A stretch of DNA of 62,000 nt from Gnetum montanum (lineage: Eukaryota > Streptophyta > Gnetopsida > Gnetales > Gnetaceae). The DNA is taken from NCBI GenBank assembly GCA_015680685.1, contig MNCI01022611.1:1112-63111 (forward strand), given 5' to 3'. Position 1 is the first letter of the stretch. The number at the start of each line of letters is the position of its first letter. Positions 10,900-23,210 of the stretch are shown piece after piece. Under the pieces are notes generated by a model. It saw nothing but the letters and a program-made list of their open reading frames with translations. It searched no databases and had not been told where the DNA came from. The position numbers were made by a program, and so were the translations under genes.

Positions 10900-12090
10900 A
10901 GTGATTTTTTGTTTTTAAAAAAAAAGGTATAAATTTGTGGTTAGAGATGGGATTTTATATAGAAAGGATTTAATAGGAGTTTTATTGGAATATGCTAGGA
11001 ATAACCAAATTAAGTGTGTGATGGACCAATTCTATGATCACATGAATTTGTGTTATGACTCACCCAAATCCACTATGTAACACATATTATGCTATGGATT
11101 TTATTGGTCAAACATGTATTGAGATATAAGCTCAATGATTCAATGTTGTTACAAATGTCAAATCCATGGGTCAAAAATCAAAGAAGCTAGTGCTCCACTA
11201 AAACCTATCATTGCAAAGAGGTCATTTCAACTATGGGGCTTAGATTTTATTGGCATGATTACTCCTTTAAAATTTGCACATAAATTTGTACTTATAACTA
11301 TTGACTATTTTACCAAGTGAACCAAAGAAAAAGCTTTGAAGAAGAGTTCAATATTAGATGTAATAAGGTTTTTTGAAGATTATATCTTAAGTTGCTTTGG
11401 TATGCCTGAAGTATTAGTGTCAAATAATGATCCTACAATTCAATGTGAGGAATTCATAAGATGGGCTTATGAGAAATCTATATTTCTATTCTCCTCATCA
11501 AATTATTACCCTAAAGGGAACAAATTGGTGAAGTCTACCAATAAGAAACTTATCTCTTACATTAAAAGAGCAATGGAAGGGAGTTCAGGAAACTAGCATA
11601 ATCACTTACAATTTACTTTATGGACAGACCACACTAGAATCAAAAAATCTATTGGAACCTCATCCTATAACCTAGTTTATGGTATAGGTGTAAGAATTAC
11701 TAACAAGATCATAATATCAACATTAGAGTTTGAACAAAAATAAAGTGAAAATTAGATAAATATAGAATCTTGATGTATTTACTTATCAAAAGGAAAGCAG
11801 AAATTGATAAAGCTAGAGATAATCTATTAGTAAATGTGTCAAAGACCAAAAGATGGTTTGATAGAAAGTATTTAAAAAGAATATTTAGAGTGGGTGATCT
11901 AGTGCTACTTTGAAACATAAGAAGAAGTAGTGATCATAATAAATTTTCTACAAAATGGATAGGCCTATTTATCATCAGGCAATAAGTTTTAGATAACATC
12001 CATAAGCTATTCATGATGGATAGAACAGAACTAAAATTCTCATTTAATGCCATCCATCTTAAGCACTACTTTGGACAACCACCTAATACT
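10900..12090 (+). pseudogene. Integrase of element T, catalytically dead
   Basis: An HHCC-type N-terminus is visible: the His region near 11.04 kb, then CCYKCQIHG near 11.15 kb. The core follows with LWGLDFIG, where the first catalytic Asp is present (11243-11245). In SNNDP the second Asp has become Asn (11423-11425). In NKLVKSTNK the catalytic Glu has become Lys (11531-11533). Both losses fit single G-to-A changes. The C-terminal part runs on through stops, with recognisable GVRITNK-like and chromatin-side segments, to about 12090. The enzyme would insert cDNA into the genome. Confidence 0.85.
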
Positions 12091-12099
12091 TGAAAGAGT

Positions 12100-12960
12100 T
12101 GAAGAAAAGAAAAGATTGTAAATATGTAAACAGTGATTCATTTTGAAGTTAACAAATAGGCTACATGGGATTTTTCTACTTTCAAGTCTTAAGCTTGATA
12201 CAACTTTTTCCAAAAAAGATTTACTTTTTAAAGTTTAGTTTATAATTTCTTCAAGTTACCTTGTACAAGTTCCAAAAATATTTCTAGCTCTAGAAGTCAC
12301 CATTATATATATCTCCAAGAAACATCATTGAGTCACAAGAATGGATGGAATCTTCTTGTTCTAGGAGCTTAGCATGACAATCTTTTAAGAAAAAACATTG
12401 GGGCCAGAAATGCTGTCACATTTTGGCCATTAATGAAGTAAAGCTTAAGTCTTAAGATGAATTTGAAGAATTGCTATTGGGTCCTGATAGCTCAATAAAA
12501 GGAATTCTACATTTTGGAATAATTCAAGGATTAAAATTAAATGAACTGAAAGCTCTAGCCCTAATTTTGATTTCAAGTTCTAAAAGTTTAAAACCAATTT
12601 TCTGGTAAAAACATAGTATAAATGAAGCTTTAGAAAACTTGAGTTAAAAGATATTGCTACAAAAATAGCTTCTTATTTTTTTTTGAAATAGCAAAGGGCT
12701 TGAATTATTAGGATTACTCCTTTAATGTGATTTTTCACATGATGAAAATAAGCTAGCATTTGTCTTGTGAAATGAAGCCTTAAGTAAAGGTAAATCTTTG
12801 AGCAAACTCTCTACATTAAAAATGGAAATGATTGAAACATTTCAATCAAATGATCTTTAATGAAAGGTTTTAAGCCAAAGGAAGAACCCAAAGAATTCTA
12901 ATCATATAAGCTCATAACAATTCTAACTAGGGTTTTAGTTTTATTTGATAATCACGTAGA
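12100..12960 (+). other. Non-coding 3' region of element T, first part
   Basis: AT-rich sequence without long frames or recognisable domains. It follows the integrase directly, as the 3' untranslated part of a Tat-like element would. No terminator, LTR border or polypurine tract could be assigned. Confidence 0.5.
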
Positions 12961-14960
12961 ACAACTAAATTATAGAGCTTGTACAAGTTTGATCTAGCTT
13001 TGGTGAGTTCTCTTACTATTTTCTAGAGGCCATCAAGAAATTGATTCATAGAGCTTCGAGATAAACTTTATCTCACAAGTGGGCTAGCATTAGAATGAAC
13101 ATTTAAGCATAGAAGGAAACCCTCATTTTAAGAAAAAGGGGGCTTGATCTAAATCTAAAGAGGAATTTCATGAAGTGCACTGGGCCACATCAACTCTGGG
13201 ATTAAAGTAAGATGAAAGATTTGAATAAGCCCTACCACGTAAGCTATTATATAAGGTAAGTTAGTAAAGCCTAGAATTAGTTCTACAAAGGGTGCAAAAT
13301 TAGCTCTACCACATTAGCATATAAACTTAGCTCTTCCATCTTAGCCCTTCAATAAGACAAAGTTTGAAACCAAAAATGGGTTCTATGATGAGCTGATCTA
13401 TTTATTCTACGATCCATGTTATTTTATCTGCCACATTAGCATCCTTCATGCCAACTCATAGAACCAATTCATGAGGTTGAAATTCAACTCTACAAAATGT
13501 CTTTACCACATCATCTTTATCTCATGATAAAGAATTCATAGAGCTTAAAATGAGCTTTACAAAATGTTGTAAAATGATTCTTCCATATCATCTTTAAGAA
13601 AACAACATAAAATGATTCTTCCATGTTATCTCCTTTTTAGAATAGGTCCATAGAACCAAAATCTAGCTTCACAACAAGCTCACTCTTCAACTCTACCACA
13701 ATAATGTTGGGAGATCAAAGAAAGAGCATTTCTTCATGGAGCTTCAAAGTAGCTCTTCTATGTCAGCTTGTAAAGGGGATTTTTAGAACTAAAAAATAGC
13801 TTTATAAAATTGCTCTACCATTTTCACTTCATCAGTTCATGGAGAAGGCTTCTAGAGCTTAAATCTACTTCTAAAAATAAGCTTAGCTTATGCTAGTAGA
13901 ACTGAAATCTAAATCTATGAAGAACATCTACAAGCCACATCAGTGCTCTACCATATCAGCTCCAAAGAGTAAGCATCCTTGGTAAAGCTAAAATTTGATT
14001 CTACAATAGTAGCCGAGAAATGGACCTACCACATCATCTTTCACCACATCAGCTTGCTCATAGAGCCAGTTTGTAGAATCAAATTTCTATTCTACAAGTG
14101 CACTCTACCACATTAGTAATGTCATGTTAGCATGAGCCACGTTAGAAAATAGATGAAGCACATATTTTCATCTATAGAAAAATTGCTTCATTTGCCATAT
14201 TAGCATATGCCACATCAACTTGTAGATGAATTTTGTAGAACCAAATTTCCATTCTATGAGCAAGCTTTGCTAGCTCAACGCCTACCATGTTAGTAATGTC
14301 ACATCAACTCATAGATGAAGTTTGTAGAACCAAATTTCTATTCTATGATCAATCTCTACTAGCTTAACACTTGCCATGTTAGCAATGTCATGTCAACCTA
14401 TTTGTAGAGCTAGTTCATAAAGCTAGATTTCTATTCAATGAGTAAGCTCTACCATGTCAACTCCTGATACATCAGCTTATACAACCAATTTATGAAGTTA
14501 AAACTTAGCTCTCCATGTAGGCTTATTTTCACCTTCACCATGTCAACATTGCACCAAGTTAGCTCATAGAGCTAGTTCATAGAGTCAAATTTTCACTCTA
14601 TGAAAAAGCTCTATCATGTCAGCATCACGACAATTTAATTCATAGAGTTAGTTCATAGACCTAAAATTTGGCTTTGAAAATGAGCTCATTTTTAGCTCTA
14701 CCACCTAAGCAATTATGAAGAGCAATATACCGACAATTTGTAGAGCCAAAATTCAACTCTAAAAAATAATTCTACAAGCCATGTTAAAGCTTGTCCTAGG
14801 CCCACAAAGGATTACATATCATGCACCTGAATATTTATTTTTTAATCCAACTTAGTGAGGAGTAGGGCTTGGCATGTAGAACCAAATATTAGCTCTAAGA
14901 AGAACTCCTATAATAGTTCTCCCACATCATATCTTTGATATAACAAATCAAAGAAACTCT
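12960..14960 (+). repeat. Degenerate tandem repeats in the 3' region of element T
   Basis: The phrases CATAGAGC, TAGAACCAAATTTC, ATTCTATGA, CTCTACCA and ACATCAACT recur throughout. A clear period is seen where CACATCAACT starts at 14211, 14300 and (as CATGTCAACC) 14389, exactly 89 bp apart each time, with the rest of the unit in register. Outside 14.0-14.5 kb the units are more scrambled. Tandem repeats in the 3' untranslated region are a known hallmark of Tat/Ogre-lineage elements. Confidence 0.7.
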
Positions 14961-16400
14961 ATGAAAAATTTCAAAATGAGCTCTATAGCTAGTAATAACA
15001 CAAAGACAAAAGCTATAAATAGAGTTCAAAACCAACAACTTTTTCTAAAAGTAACATGAAGCAACCATTGAAGCACAAATCCACTATAAGAAAACAATCT
15101 ATTTTTGTGCAAATAGAGCAAAGAAGGGTAGGAATTATCAATTTCGTAAAAATATAATAGAAATTCAATACTCTAGTACAAATAGAGTTATAGTGGTTAC
15201 TAGGCTTATAAACAAAACTACCAATGAGAATCTTGAATTTGAACAAATTCAAGCCAACACTAGAGTTGCTTCAATGGTTTCAAAAGAGTTCCTAACAGAT
15301 TTGGTTGTGGAAAAAACAAGTTCTTAAAGAATTATTAAATAAGCTTGATAGTGTTGAGAAAAATTCATGAATCAAGCTTTTACAATTCTCAATGATCATA
15401 GCTCAATAATTATCAATAAAAGGGCTCTAGATTCAAATAATGAGAAAAATCTATTGAGAAATTGGGCAATTGTCCAATGGCCTACAATTATTTAAAGAGA
15501 ACATGTGAAATATGATACCCTAAATTTATAATAACGATTTTAACTTCTAGAGGTTATTATATAAAGCCTAAAGCAGATTTAGGAAATAAACCTATTTAGG
15601 AAGACTAGGGAAGAGAATACTAAAAAGGCTAGGAGCGATTTCATATATGATGGCATTCTAACTTTAGATTTGATATAGCTAATTTACTTCTATCCTATGA
15701 GTTAATTCTTATTTTCTTGCTTTATCATAGTTTCTTAGCTAGTGGTAAAGATTACTTTATGCTTGGCATCACATTCTTGGAATTGTTTAAATCACTTAAA
15801 TAGCTCTAGGATTAGTAATTCTTGGCATTTTTTGGCTGATTTGAAGTAGCTTTAGTTTTCAAAATGCTTGTTTATGTTGAAACTAGCGCACTTCAAATTG
15901 CTTGTTTGATCCAAAGTGTTTATCAAATTTTGATATTATTAACTAATTCAAAACAAATTTAGTTTACAAAGTGTTTATTCACGTCAATAATACCTCATTT
16001 TAATGTTTAATATTTTATGTGATTTTACTATTTTACTTTCCAAAAATCATTAAATCTTGCTCTATTTCTAGTTTTCTGAAGGAATTTTCTCTCTAGGAAA
16101 TATTGGTAATAGATTTTATGGAATTGAATTTAAGAATTAGGTCAAAGGTTAGTTTGCATAGGCAATGTATAATATGGCCTACATAGACTTTGTAGCCTTG
16201 ATATAATAGGAAGTTTTGTTCACTTGTAGAATAGACTAAAGATGGTTCTAGTAAAATTATTTTATCTCTGTAATTCTCAATACATACTATTTAAAAGTGA
16301 TACTTAATAATAGCTCAAAATACATAGTTTTCTCTATAACCACCGAGTTTATTTGGAGGGATCCAAGCCTTGGTATTTCTAGAGACCAACAAATATCTAA
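14960..16400. other. Unassigned AT-rich region, possible LTR of element T
   Basis: No gene. The stretch 15508-16340 has LTR-like character: it starts near TGTGAAATATGATACCC, has TTATATAAAG at about 15570, and ends near TATAACCA with TTGGAGGGATCCAAGCC following. Without a second copy in the window, this cannot be confirmed. Confidence 0.25.
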
Positions 16401-17186
16401 ACTTGAGTTTTGAAATAACACTCATTCTTATGATTTTCATTACAAGAAAGAAGACAATGTTGGTGCTAACTAACCTTTAAGAATAGATTAACAAAGTGGT
16501 GTGGTCAAAAGTAGGCACCAATAGTACGCTCAAGAATAAGTTAGAGAAACAATTTGTAACCATGATTTTTATTTAAAAACATAAACACTATCTCCTTAAC
16601 AAAGCTAAATAGAAGCTACACATTATCAATGAAGAGCTCGAGGTTCTCAAGGTAAAGTTTATAGAATAGTGAGATATTATAGAGAACCTAGTGAAATGAA
16701 TGGTAGACTACCAAGACCTAAAGGCATAAGTACAAGCATTTGATATTGCAAGTAATAAATTTGAAATGTGGTTTATGAAAGTTAACAAAATGTTTCAAAA
16801 TTTTCATGTTTATGAAAATTACCTACAACAACAAACCTAGCTTGGATAGTGAATGATCCACAAACTAATGAAGAGAAGCTTAGTATACTATTAGAGTAGA
16901 GTCCATAGTAGTAGTCAATATAGGAGTAGCCACATCTTTCAAGGACCACTTGAAGACCTATCATTAGTACTTTTTAAAGGTTTTGAAAATTTTACATAAT
17001 TTTTTATATTTTTTATGTCTCTCTATAGTTTTTTATTTATTTTTTAAAACATCCACTTGAATGAATTTTGTAATGTAGTAATCAAGTCAACCAATTTGTC
17101 AATCAATAGATCTAAAAAATTCCATAATTTTGTAAAAAACTCTATCACAATTTTATTTAACTTAAGAATACATTTCTAATCAGTCG
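16400..17186 (+). pseudogene. ORF3 C-terminal relic of a lineage-C gypsy element
   Basis: The region shares ordered fragments with the 3' ends of ORF3 at about 43.2-43.85 kb and 53.2-53.83 kb: GAGATATTATAGAGAACCTA, GTGAAATGAATGG, ACATTTGATATTGCAAG-like and the terminal block ending at a polypurine tract. The coding is a Lys/Glu/Asn-rich, probably coiled-coil, segment broken by many stops. It lies directly upstream of an LTR start at 17194, as expected for the last ORF of these elements. Its own 5' part was not found. Confidence 0.55.
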
Positions 17187-17254
17187 TGGGGTATGATAAA
17201 TAATAAGTTTGTCAATTGCAACATTACAACTTCAATATCACATTTGTAGGGTAT
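17187..17254 (+). repeat. Truncated LTR stub of lineage C
   Basis: After a purine tract (CAGTCGTGGGGTA) the sequence TGATAAATAATAAG begins an LTR resembling the start of the LTR at 43868. It keeps a TGCAACATT and an AATATCACA block of that U3. It stops after about 60 bp, and reverse-transcriptase sequence of another copy follows at once. The rest of the LTR, gag and protease are missing, so a deletion fused LTR start to pol. Confidence 0.6.
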
Positions 17255-19500
17255 AGATACTATAGTTTTTTGGATGCATGCCATGGCTATAATCAAATTT
17301 AAATTAGTCCATAAGATAAGGCCAAAAATAGTTTTATAAGTTTCTAGAAAATGTTTATATATAAGAAGATGTCATTTATCATTTTTAATGCTCCTATAAT
17401 ATTCCAGCACCTTATACTTAGCATTTTCTAGATATATATTAATAATAGTATAGAAGTCTTTATGAATAACTTCTTCACCTATAGTTCACATTTTAAGTAA
17501 TTCTTAGACCATTTTAAGTATTAAAATAATGCATAGAAATCAATATCAAGCTTAACTAAAACAAGAACTAATTGATGCTCCAAAAAGGTATTATTCTTAT
17601 GCACTATGATATAGAGAAATAAATTGAGACGAATCTAAAGAAAATTTAAGTCATTCAAGATATAATCCAATGGTTACAAAATATAAAAGATGTTAAATAA
17701 TTCCTTGGGTACATTGGATATTATAGGAGATTAATTGAGAAATTATCCAAGATTGTGAACATGCACTCAAACTAATGAAGCAAGATTTTGTAGAAACATC
17801 TATTATACAATCTTTTGATTAATTCAAGTCATTTCATATCATGACTAAAAAATCTAACTATACCTTGGGAGCTATACCTATATAGTTGAATGATCAAAAA
17901 CCACCGTACAATCCATTGTGCAAGTAGAAGCACTATGAGAGCATAGATCAACTACACCATCATAGAGATGAAGCTCTTGGCAATGGTCTATGCAATAAAA
18001 AACATTAGACATTATATTCTTGGATACTCTATGTTTGCGCACATGAATCATAATATCATATAGTTCTATATGAACAATCTAGTAATAAATCCTCATATCA
18101 TATGCTGACTAGTCATCTTGTAAGAATTCAATCTAACACTAATTCATAGAAAGGGCACTGAGAACATAGTTGCTAATCATTTTTATTATTATGATGGAAT
18201 AAGAAGATTGATAAAGAACCTCTTTCATACAAAATTTCTAATGAGTTAGTTCTCATTTGTAAATGTAATAATGGTTTTAAAATCAACAAGCAAGCCATGA
18301 TTTGCTAATTACTTTTCCTATCTAATAATACAAGAGATCTTTTCCAAATGGAATAGATGCAGGAACCAACAATTCCTACATTTTTTTGATGATTTGGTTC
18401 ATTGGTATGTACCTAAAGAACATTAATAAAGAGTCCTCCAAGATGTACATGAAGCATCTTGAAAGGACCACTATGTAGAAAGACATACAACTGTAAAGAT
18501 CCTTATGGCTAAATAATTTTGGCTCATTCTATTTAAATATGCTCATACTTTATGCAATCCTATAAGCATTTCTAAAGTGACAGTGGGATCATTGCATATT
18601 TTGAAGGACTCCAATGGTGGATTAAGCTACTAGAACTATTTGATTTATGGGGAATTAACTTCATGGATTCCATCACACCCATGGCTAACAAGAAGGTCTA
18701 CATTGTTATTCTTAATTATTATACCAAGTGGATAGAAGCTCCTGTAGTAACAAGATTTCACTACATATACAACTGTAAAATTTTTCTAGCAACATGTGGT
18801 AAACAAGTTTGATGTACCTACGACACTCATTTTTAATAATGGTACTTATTTTATGAGTGATACCTTCAAGAAATTGACTCAACACTAAGAGTTAAGCATA
18901 AACTAATAACATCTTATCACCCCCAAAGAATATGATCAAGCCAAAGTTAAAAATAGGAAAATCATGTAACTCTTCACAAGGACAATTAGCAAATATAGAA
19001 GATATAGAAGCATGAAGTTTAATAATGCCTTATGGATCTATCTCCATTTGAAAACTCCCTATAGGCTACTCACACTATGAATTAGTCTATGAGAAATTAC
19101 CTATATTACCTATCCAATCGTAGCTTCATACACTAATAACTACATGTAACCTAGACCTTGATCTTAATATAAACCAAAAAATGAATAATAAATCTTAATA
19201 TGTTAGATGAAATTAGGATGATAGTGCTTATGGAAAATGAGGTTCATAAAGATTATATCAAAAGACATGATACAAAAATCAGACACATAGAGATTAAACT
19301 AACATACCAGGTCTTTTACTATAATTCCAATCATGTTCCATAATGAACAAAATTCCAAATACTTTGGGAAGGATCTTATATTATTCACACAACCTTTAGA
19401 TCACACATCTTATAAAGTTACCACCCAAATAGCTTACAAAAATTTATTTTAGTCATCATACAATAACTAAAATCATTTAGGGATATCTGTATTCCATATA
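17255..19500 (+). pseudogene. Pol (RT-RNase H-integrase) of lineage-C gypsy, heavily decayed
   Basis: RT palm similarity starts at about 17.26 kb (a LDxxxGYNQI-like block, then an MSFxxxNAP-like block near 17.37 kb). The YxDD region is unreadable. RNase H is traceable by SNYTLGAIPI near 17.86 kb and a YTT-like His/Asp region near 17.95 kb. Integrase is clearest: LWGINFMDSITPMANKKVYI at about 18.64-18.70 kb, with the first catalytic Asp changed to Asn, then YYTKWIEAPVV and TSYHPQ near 18.91 kb. Frameshifts and stops are dense. Its continuation, cut by the copia-type insertion at 19801, resumes at 39063. Confidence 0.8.
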
Positions 19501-19800
19501 TTCTTCATTAACCATAGTTATGGGGAGGTACTTATTTTTATTAAATCTTATACTATAATTTTTACATCTTTTTATACTTTTTTTTAATCAATTTTCAATT
19601 TTTAAAATTTTTGTAATTATTTTATATTTTTCCTTTCTTAGTACATTTTCTATATCTTACTAATTTGTAATTTATTCTATAACTTTTTAATTTCTTAGAT
19701 TTTTTGTTTATGAATTTTTAAATATTTTTAATTTTTATTATTAATAAAGTTATCATTAATGTATAAGAAATAACTTCATCTATTGGAATTATGTTCTATA
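19500..19800 (+). other. T-rich spacer after pol of lineage C
   Basis: Follows GGGGAGGTACTT at about 19.52 kb. The same layout, a GGGGGAG block then T-rich sequence, occurs after pol in gypsy-1 (31.63-31.87 kb) and after gag in gypsy-2 (48.80-48.97 kb). No gene is present. It is interrupted at 19801 by the copia-type LTR. Confidence 0.65.
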
Positions 19801-20982
19801 TGAGGATCATTGAACTTAAAATTTGGGGGGGGGGGAGGGCGGCGGGGTTGGAGAAGTTGGTTGCGCAAAAGGGGAAGAGAATGAATAAGTTCCCCAAATG
19901 AAAAATTATTTGAAGTCAAGCAGACCCCAAAATTAACATGGTTCTCCAACTTGGGTAGTCCACATTTTGAGGATAGTTCACAAGTATACCTCTAGACTTT
20001 GTTATTCTCAAATGTGGTTTGAAGGATACCATACCCTATACAAGCTCTAAGCTCCACTCCAGAGTGATTCGATGCTACAAATCCACTCAACCCCATAAGG
20101 TCTTGACAAGCTTAGAATGTTGTTTCCAAGATCCCACAACCTTTACAACTTGAGCTCCACTCTAAAGTGTTATGGTGCTACACCAACACTCAATCCCATA
20201 GGATACCAACAAGCTTAAGCAAAATGTCTTCTAGCAAGCAGGACATTAAGCCCCTAGGGTAACAATAGAGAATAATAATCACAAGGAAATAATGCAACTA
20301 AGTTTTCTAATCCTTGCACTTTGAAGTACAACTCACTTTGATCAATTCCAATTGACAAAAGATTATACAATGAGGAACAACAATGATTACAATGATTGCT
20401 TGATGAATACAGTGAAAGTATACAATGCTTGCATATTTCCTAGTGCAAATTAAGTCCTCTTATAGCCAATATGTTTCTGAAATCACCTCAGAATCCATGC
20501 AACAGCTACTTAACAATCACTGGAGACATCTTCTCCAAGACAAAGAAATCTTTTTGTAATGGACCTTCATTTTGGAAAGATACCTTCTTCAAGACTGAGA
20601 CATCTTTCTGAATCAAACCTTCATTCTACAAATATTACTTCTTCTTATTAAAGATGTCTTTCTCTCTAGAAAGATGTCTACTATTTTCCAGAGATGTCTT
20701 CTCATGTGTTGCCTTCAATTCTACCAAGACATCTTCTTTTCCTTGGATACATCTTCACTTGATGGTGGACGTCTACTATTTCTACAAGACATCTTCTTTG
20801 AAAATAATTCTTTAATGCTAAGGCTTCCTTCTGAGCTTTAAAGTCTTTGTTCTTTGCTTGTGTTCTTGAACTTCCACATGCCTTCTTGTCTTAATCCAAA
20901 TCCTACAAACACAACAACCCCACAAACATGCAAACATCCTTGTGCTCCATTTTTCTTAACATTTTGACATACCAAAAGGTCA
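19801..20982 (-). repeat. 3' LTR of the copia-type element
   Basis: Plus-strand ends are TGAGGATCATTG and ACCAAAAGGTCA, giving TG...CA termini. It parallels the LTR at 37931-39062 throughout, for example GAATAAGTTCCCCAAAT, GAAGGATACCATACC and ACAATGAGGAACAACAATGA. On the minus strand a TATA box (GCTATAAGAGG) lies near 20455-20470, with U3 to its right. An extra G-rich insert (11 G in a row from 19825, then AGGGCGGCGGGG) is absent from the 5' LTR. Confidence 0.9.
20524..20794 (-). promoter_or_regulatory. U3 array of AGACATCT / AGATGTCT motifs
   Basis: Seven exact copies of AGACATCT or its reverse complement AGATGTCT start at 20524, 20598, 20652, 20672, 20692, 20727 and 20787. Degenerate copies lie between (ATACATCT, GGACGTCT). 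They sit in U3, about 60-330 bp upstream of the TATA box on the minus strand. Clustered repeats at that position usually act as enhancer or activator sites. The 5' LTR keeps three exact copies (38623, 38807, 38847) among several mutated ones. Confidence 0.65.
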
Positions 20983-21700
20983 AAAATCTTCCTCTTTTTG
21001 GTGATGTTCAAAACTTAAGAAAATGGGTTAGTAGATGTGCAAATCTCCAAAAATATTATTTCCCTTTTTGAATAGCATCAAAAAGGATGAAGCACATAAA
21101 CTTAGCTCTAAAAACCAATAAATATATGAAGACACATAAATTCTTATGGTAGCTAGGGACTAGGATAAAGTGTTGAGATCCAAGGTTATTAAGTAAAATG
21201 TGGAAAATAATGAAACAATACAAATGAAAAAGTAAATATCAAAAGAACATCAAATAGAGATATCAAAGGAAAACACCATTTGTCTATAACTCTTCCGCAA
21301 ACTATCATGTGGCCAACTATTCACATAAATCCACAACTATAAAAAACAACCATTGGTCTAGCATCAAATCAATCACATCCACCTATCTAGCATCATATTA
21401 ATTACATATGTGCAAAGTCCTAAAAATCACATATGTGAGAAACAAAAAATTTCTCCCCCTTTTTGGACAATCACAAAAGGGAGAGAGAACAACAATCTCC
21501 CAATATCTCTAATAAGCCTTGGTTACATCCTTAGATTTTGATTCTGCTACTGCTCTAGATGGACAATAAGTCTCCTCCTAATCATCATCATTGCTGGTGC
21601 TCTGTCAGCTCAATTTTTTCATGTCCTCATGGAAGGACTTAATCTACTAGATGGGAGATCATCAAAGACAAAGCTTCACTTAAAATTAAGATGAAGCCAG
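20983..21700 (-). other. Polypurine tract and 3' untranslated region of the copia-type element
   Basis: On the minus strand CAAAAAGAGGAAGATTTT directly precedes the 3' LTR and is the likely plus-strand primer. A second, better purine tract, AAAAAGGGGGAGAAA, lies near 21.46-21.48 kb. The stretch between them has no recognisable coding. Confidence 0.65.
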
Positions 21701-23092
21701 AGGATCTACTTGAACTAGATGCTATTAAGCTGATACCCCTTGGGACGTGATCCTAAAGATACTCTACATAGCCTACTACTCAAATGAGCTGGGAGCATTA
21801 GTTGATGGAGGAATGGAATGGATAGATAGTGTAGTGTCATGATGCTTAGGCTACTGCATGGGAACATGATGCTCCCCCTGGACATGAGTTGGTGGTGTCT
21901 CAAGCTCTAAATCAAACTCCATCCCTAATTCATAAGCATGCAAAGGGTCAACTACTATAGAATCTCTCAAGAGAATAGGATCATTCTCCTAATTGTCAGA
22001 AATACGAGGAGTAGTAACCTCCTCAAACTCCTACCCATCAAAAGGAGGTGGAATTCTAGCTGCGTCCAAACTCTTATGAAAGTAAGAGAGGTTTCTCCCA
22101 AGCTTCTATATGGCTCATGTAAAAGGTCAAAAAAGCTTCTTTAGTAAAGAACTGATCTAAGCACTTGTGGATTTTGATCTACTTAGCTAGGGAGATGCCT
22201 CCTTGTTCTTCCTCTATGATATGGTGCTAGGTCCTACTTCTACCACATTTGAAAGACTTCTATTCTTAATAGATTTGTTGAGACTCCTCTTGCCTTTGAG
22301 GAAAGGAATATCTAGAATCAACACATCCTTCTAACAAATCAACAAGCTGATGAGATGAGGGTGCCCAAGGAATCTTTACTTGATAAATAGACTCAGCATA
22401 TCTCAACAAATTGTATGCCCCATATCTAATGATAGTCCTGTGAGAAGACAATAAATCACATAGGCCTAGAGTGGTAGTAGATAACTGTAACTTCCCTCTT
22501 TTACCATAATGTTATCTAATATAATAAGAGATAAGGTGAAAGCATCAGGAGTCATCAAGATTCTCTCAACATGACCTTTGTTAAATGTATCTTTCCCAAA
22601 TAATACATTACAAAATTCATCATATGCTATAGGAATGATACCATTTGAATAAATGTCCTACATGGAATCAATGGTTACTTGCAAGACATCAGGACTGGAA
22701 ATTCCAAGGATTGTATTCACAACTTGGGTAGATACCTCAATGAGAAGAACCCCAACCATGTAAGTGAATGCTCCAACAACAACATTTTTAATAACAATAT
22801 TGCAATAGAATTCTCTAATTAAAACTTTAGGAACTAGAAAATTCATTACAATGAAAGAGCCCTAGTTCAAAGCTTTAAAGTAATTCATGAATGTAGTTTG
22901 TTGATGGGTAGGAAAAGATAGAGAATGTTCAGCAATGATGCTAGTGGTTAAAGTGGTTTCAAACCTATGTTGTGTGCTTGCATTGTGGATTTGGGGCATG
23001 TAAGTGGATGGCATGCTATTGGAACTTCCTCTAGATTTCTTATTTGGTGGCACCCTTGACATTCCAACCTTCTTGTGGACCATCTCTAACAA
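21700..23092 (-). pseudogene. Accessory ORF with a plant 'putative transposon protein'-like domain
   Basis: Starts at an ATG at 23092 (MLEMVHKKVGMSRVPPNKK), a basic Ser/Pro-rich N-terminus. A stop at a former Trp codon near 22.86 kb is followed by VLIREFYCNIVIKN and STQVVNTILGIS (22.66-22.85 kb). These two blocks are characteristic of the plant 'putative transposon protein' domain (FYANL and INxxLGIP). A region like IMVKEGSYSYLPPLW follows near 22.5 kb. After a frameshift comes YPWAPSS-like sequence with VDLLEGCVDSRYS (22.27-22.45 kb), then an acidic tail. Function is unknown. ORF3 of the gypsy elements has the same kind of domain. It is broken by several stops and frameshifts. Confidence 0.6.
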
Positions 23093-23210
23093 AATTGCTA
23101 CAAATGTGGAGCCCTAGTCATCTCTGTGGGGTCAAATGAGAGAATACAACAAAGGAATGGGGATCTTGACTTTAATAGTGATAGTGAACAAGGGCTTCTA
23201 ATGAAATAGA

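Larger units (their letters stand above)
7650..16340 (+). mobile_element. Tat-like Ty3-gypsy element with a relocated RNase H (element T)
   Basis: Gag tail, aspartic protease, archaeal-type RNase H, reverse transcriptase, native RNase H and integrase follow in that order on the plus strand up to about 12.1 kb. A long non-coding 3' region with degenerate tandem repeats comes next, as is typical of the Tat/Ogre lineage. The 5' LTR and most of gag are missing; the left edge abuts the minus-strand LTR ending near 7.6 kb. No 3' LTR border could be fixed. A TATA-like TTATATAAAG at about 15570 and the sequence up to about 16340 are candidates for LTR, without a matching partner. The right limit is therefore uncertain. 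Confidence 0.75.

Noticed and set aside
15013-15252. 79-codon minus-strand ORF
   Set aside because: AT-rich, no motif, and no similarity to any other copy in the window.
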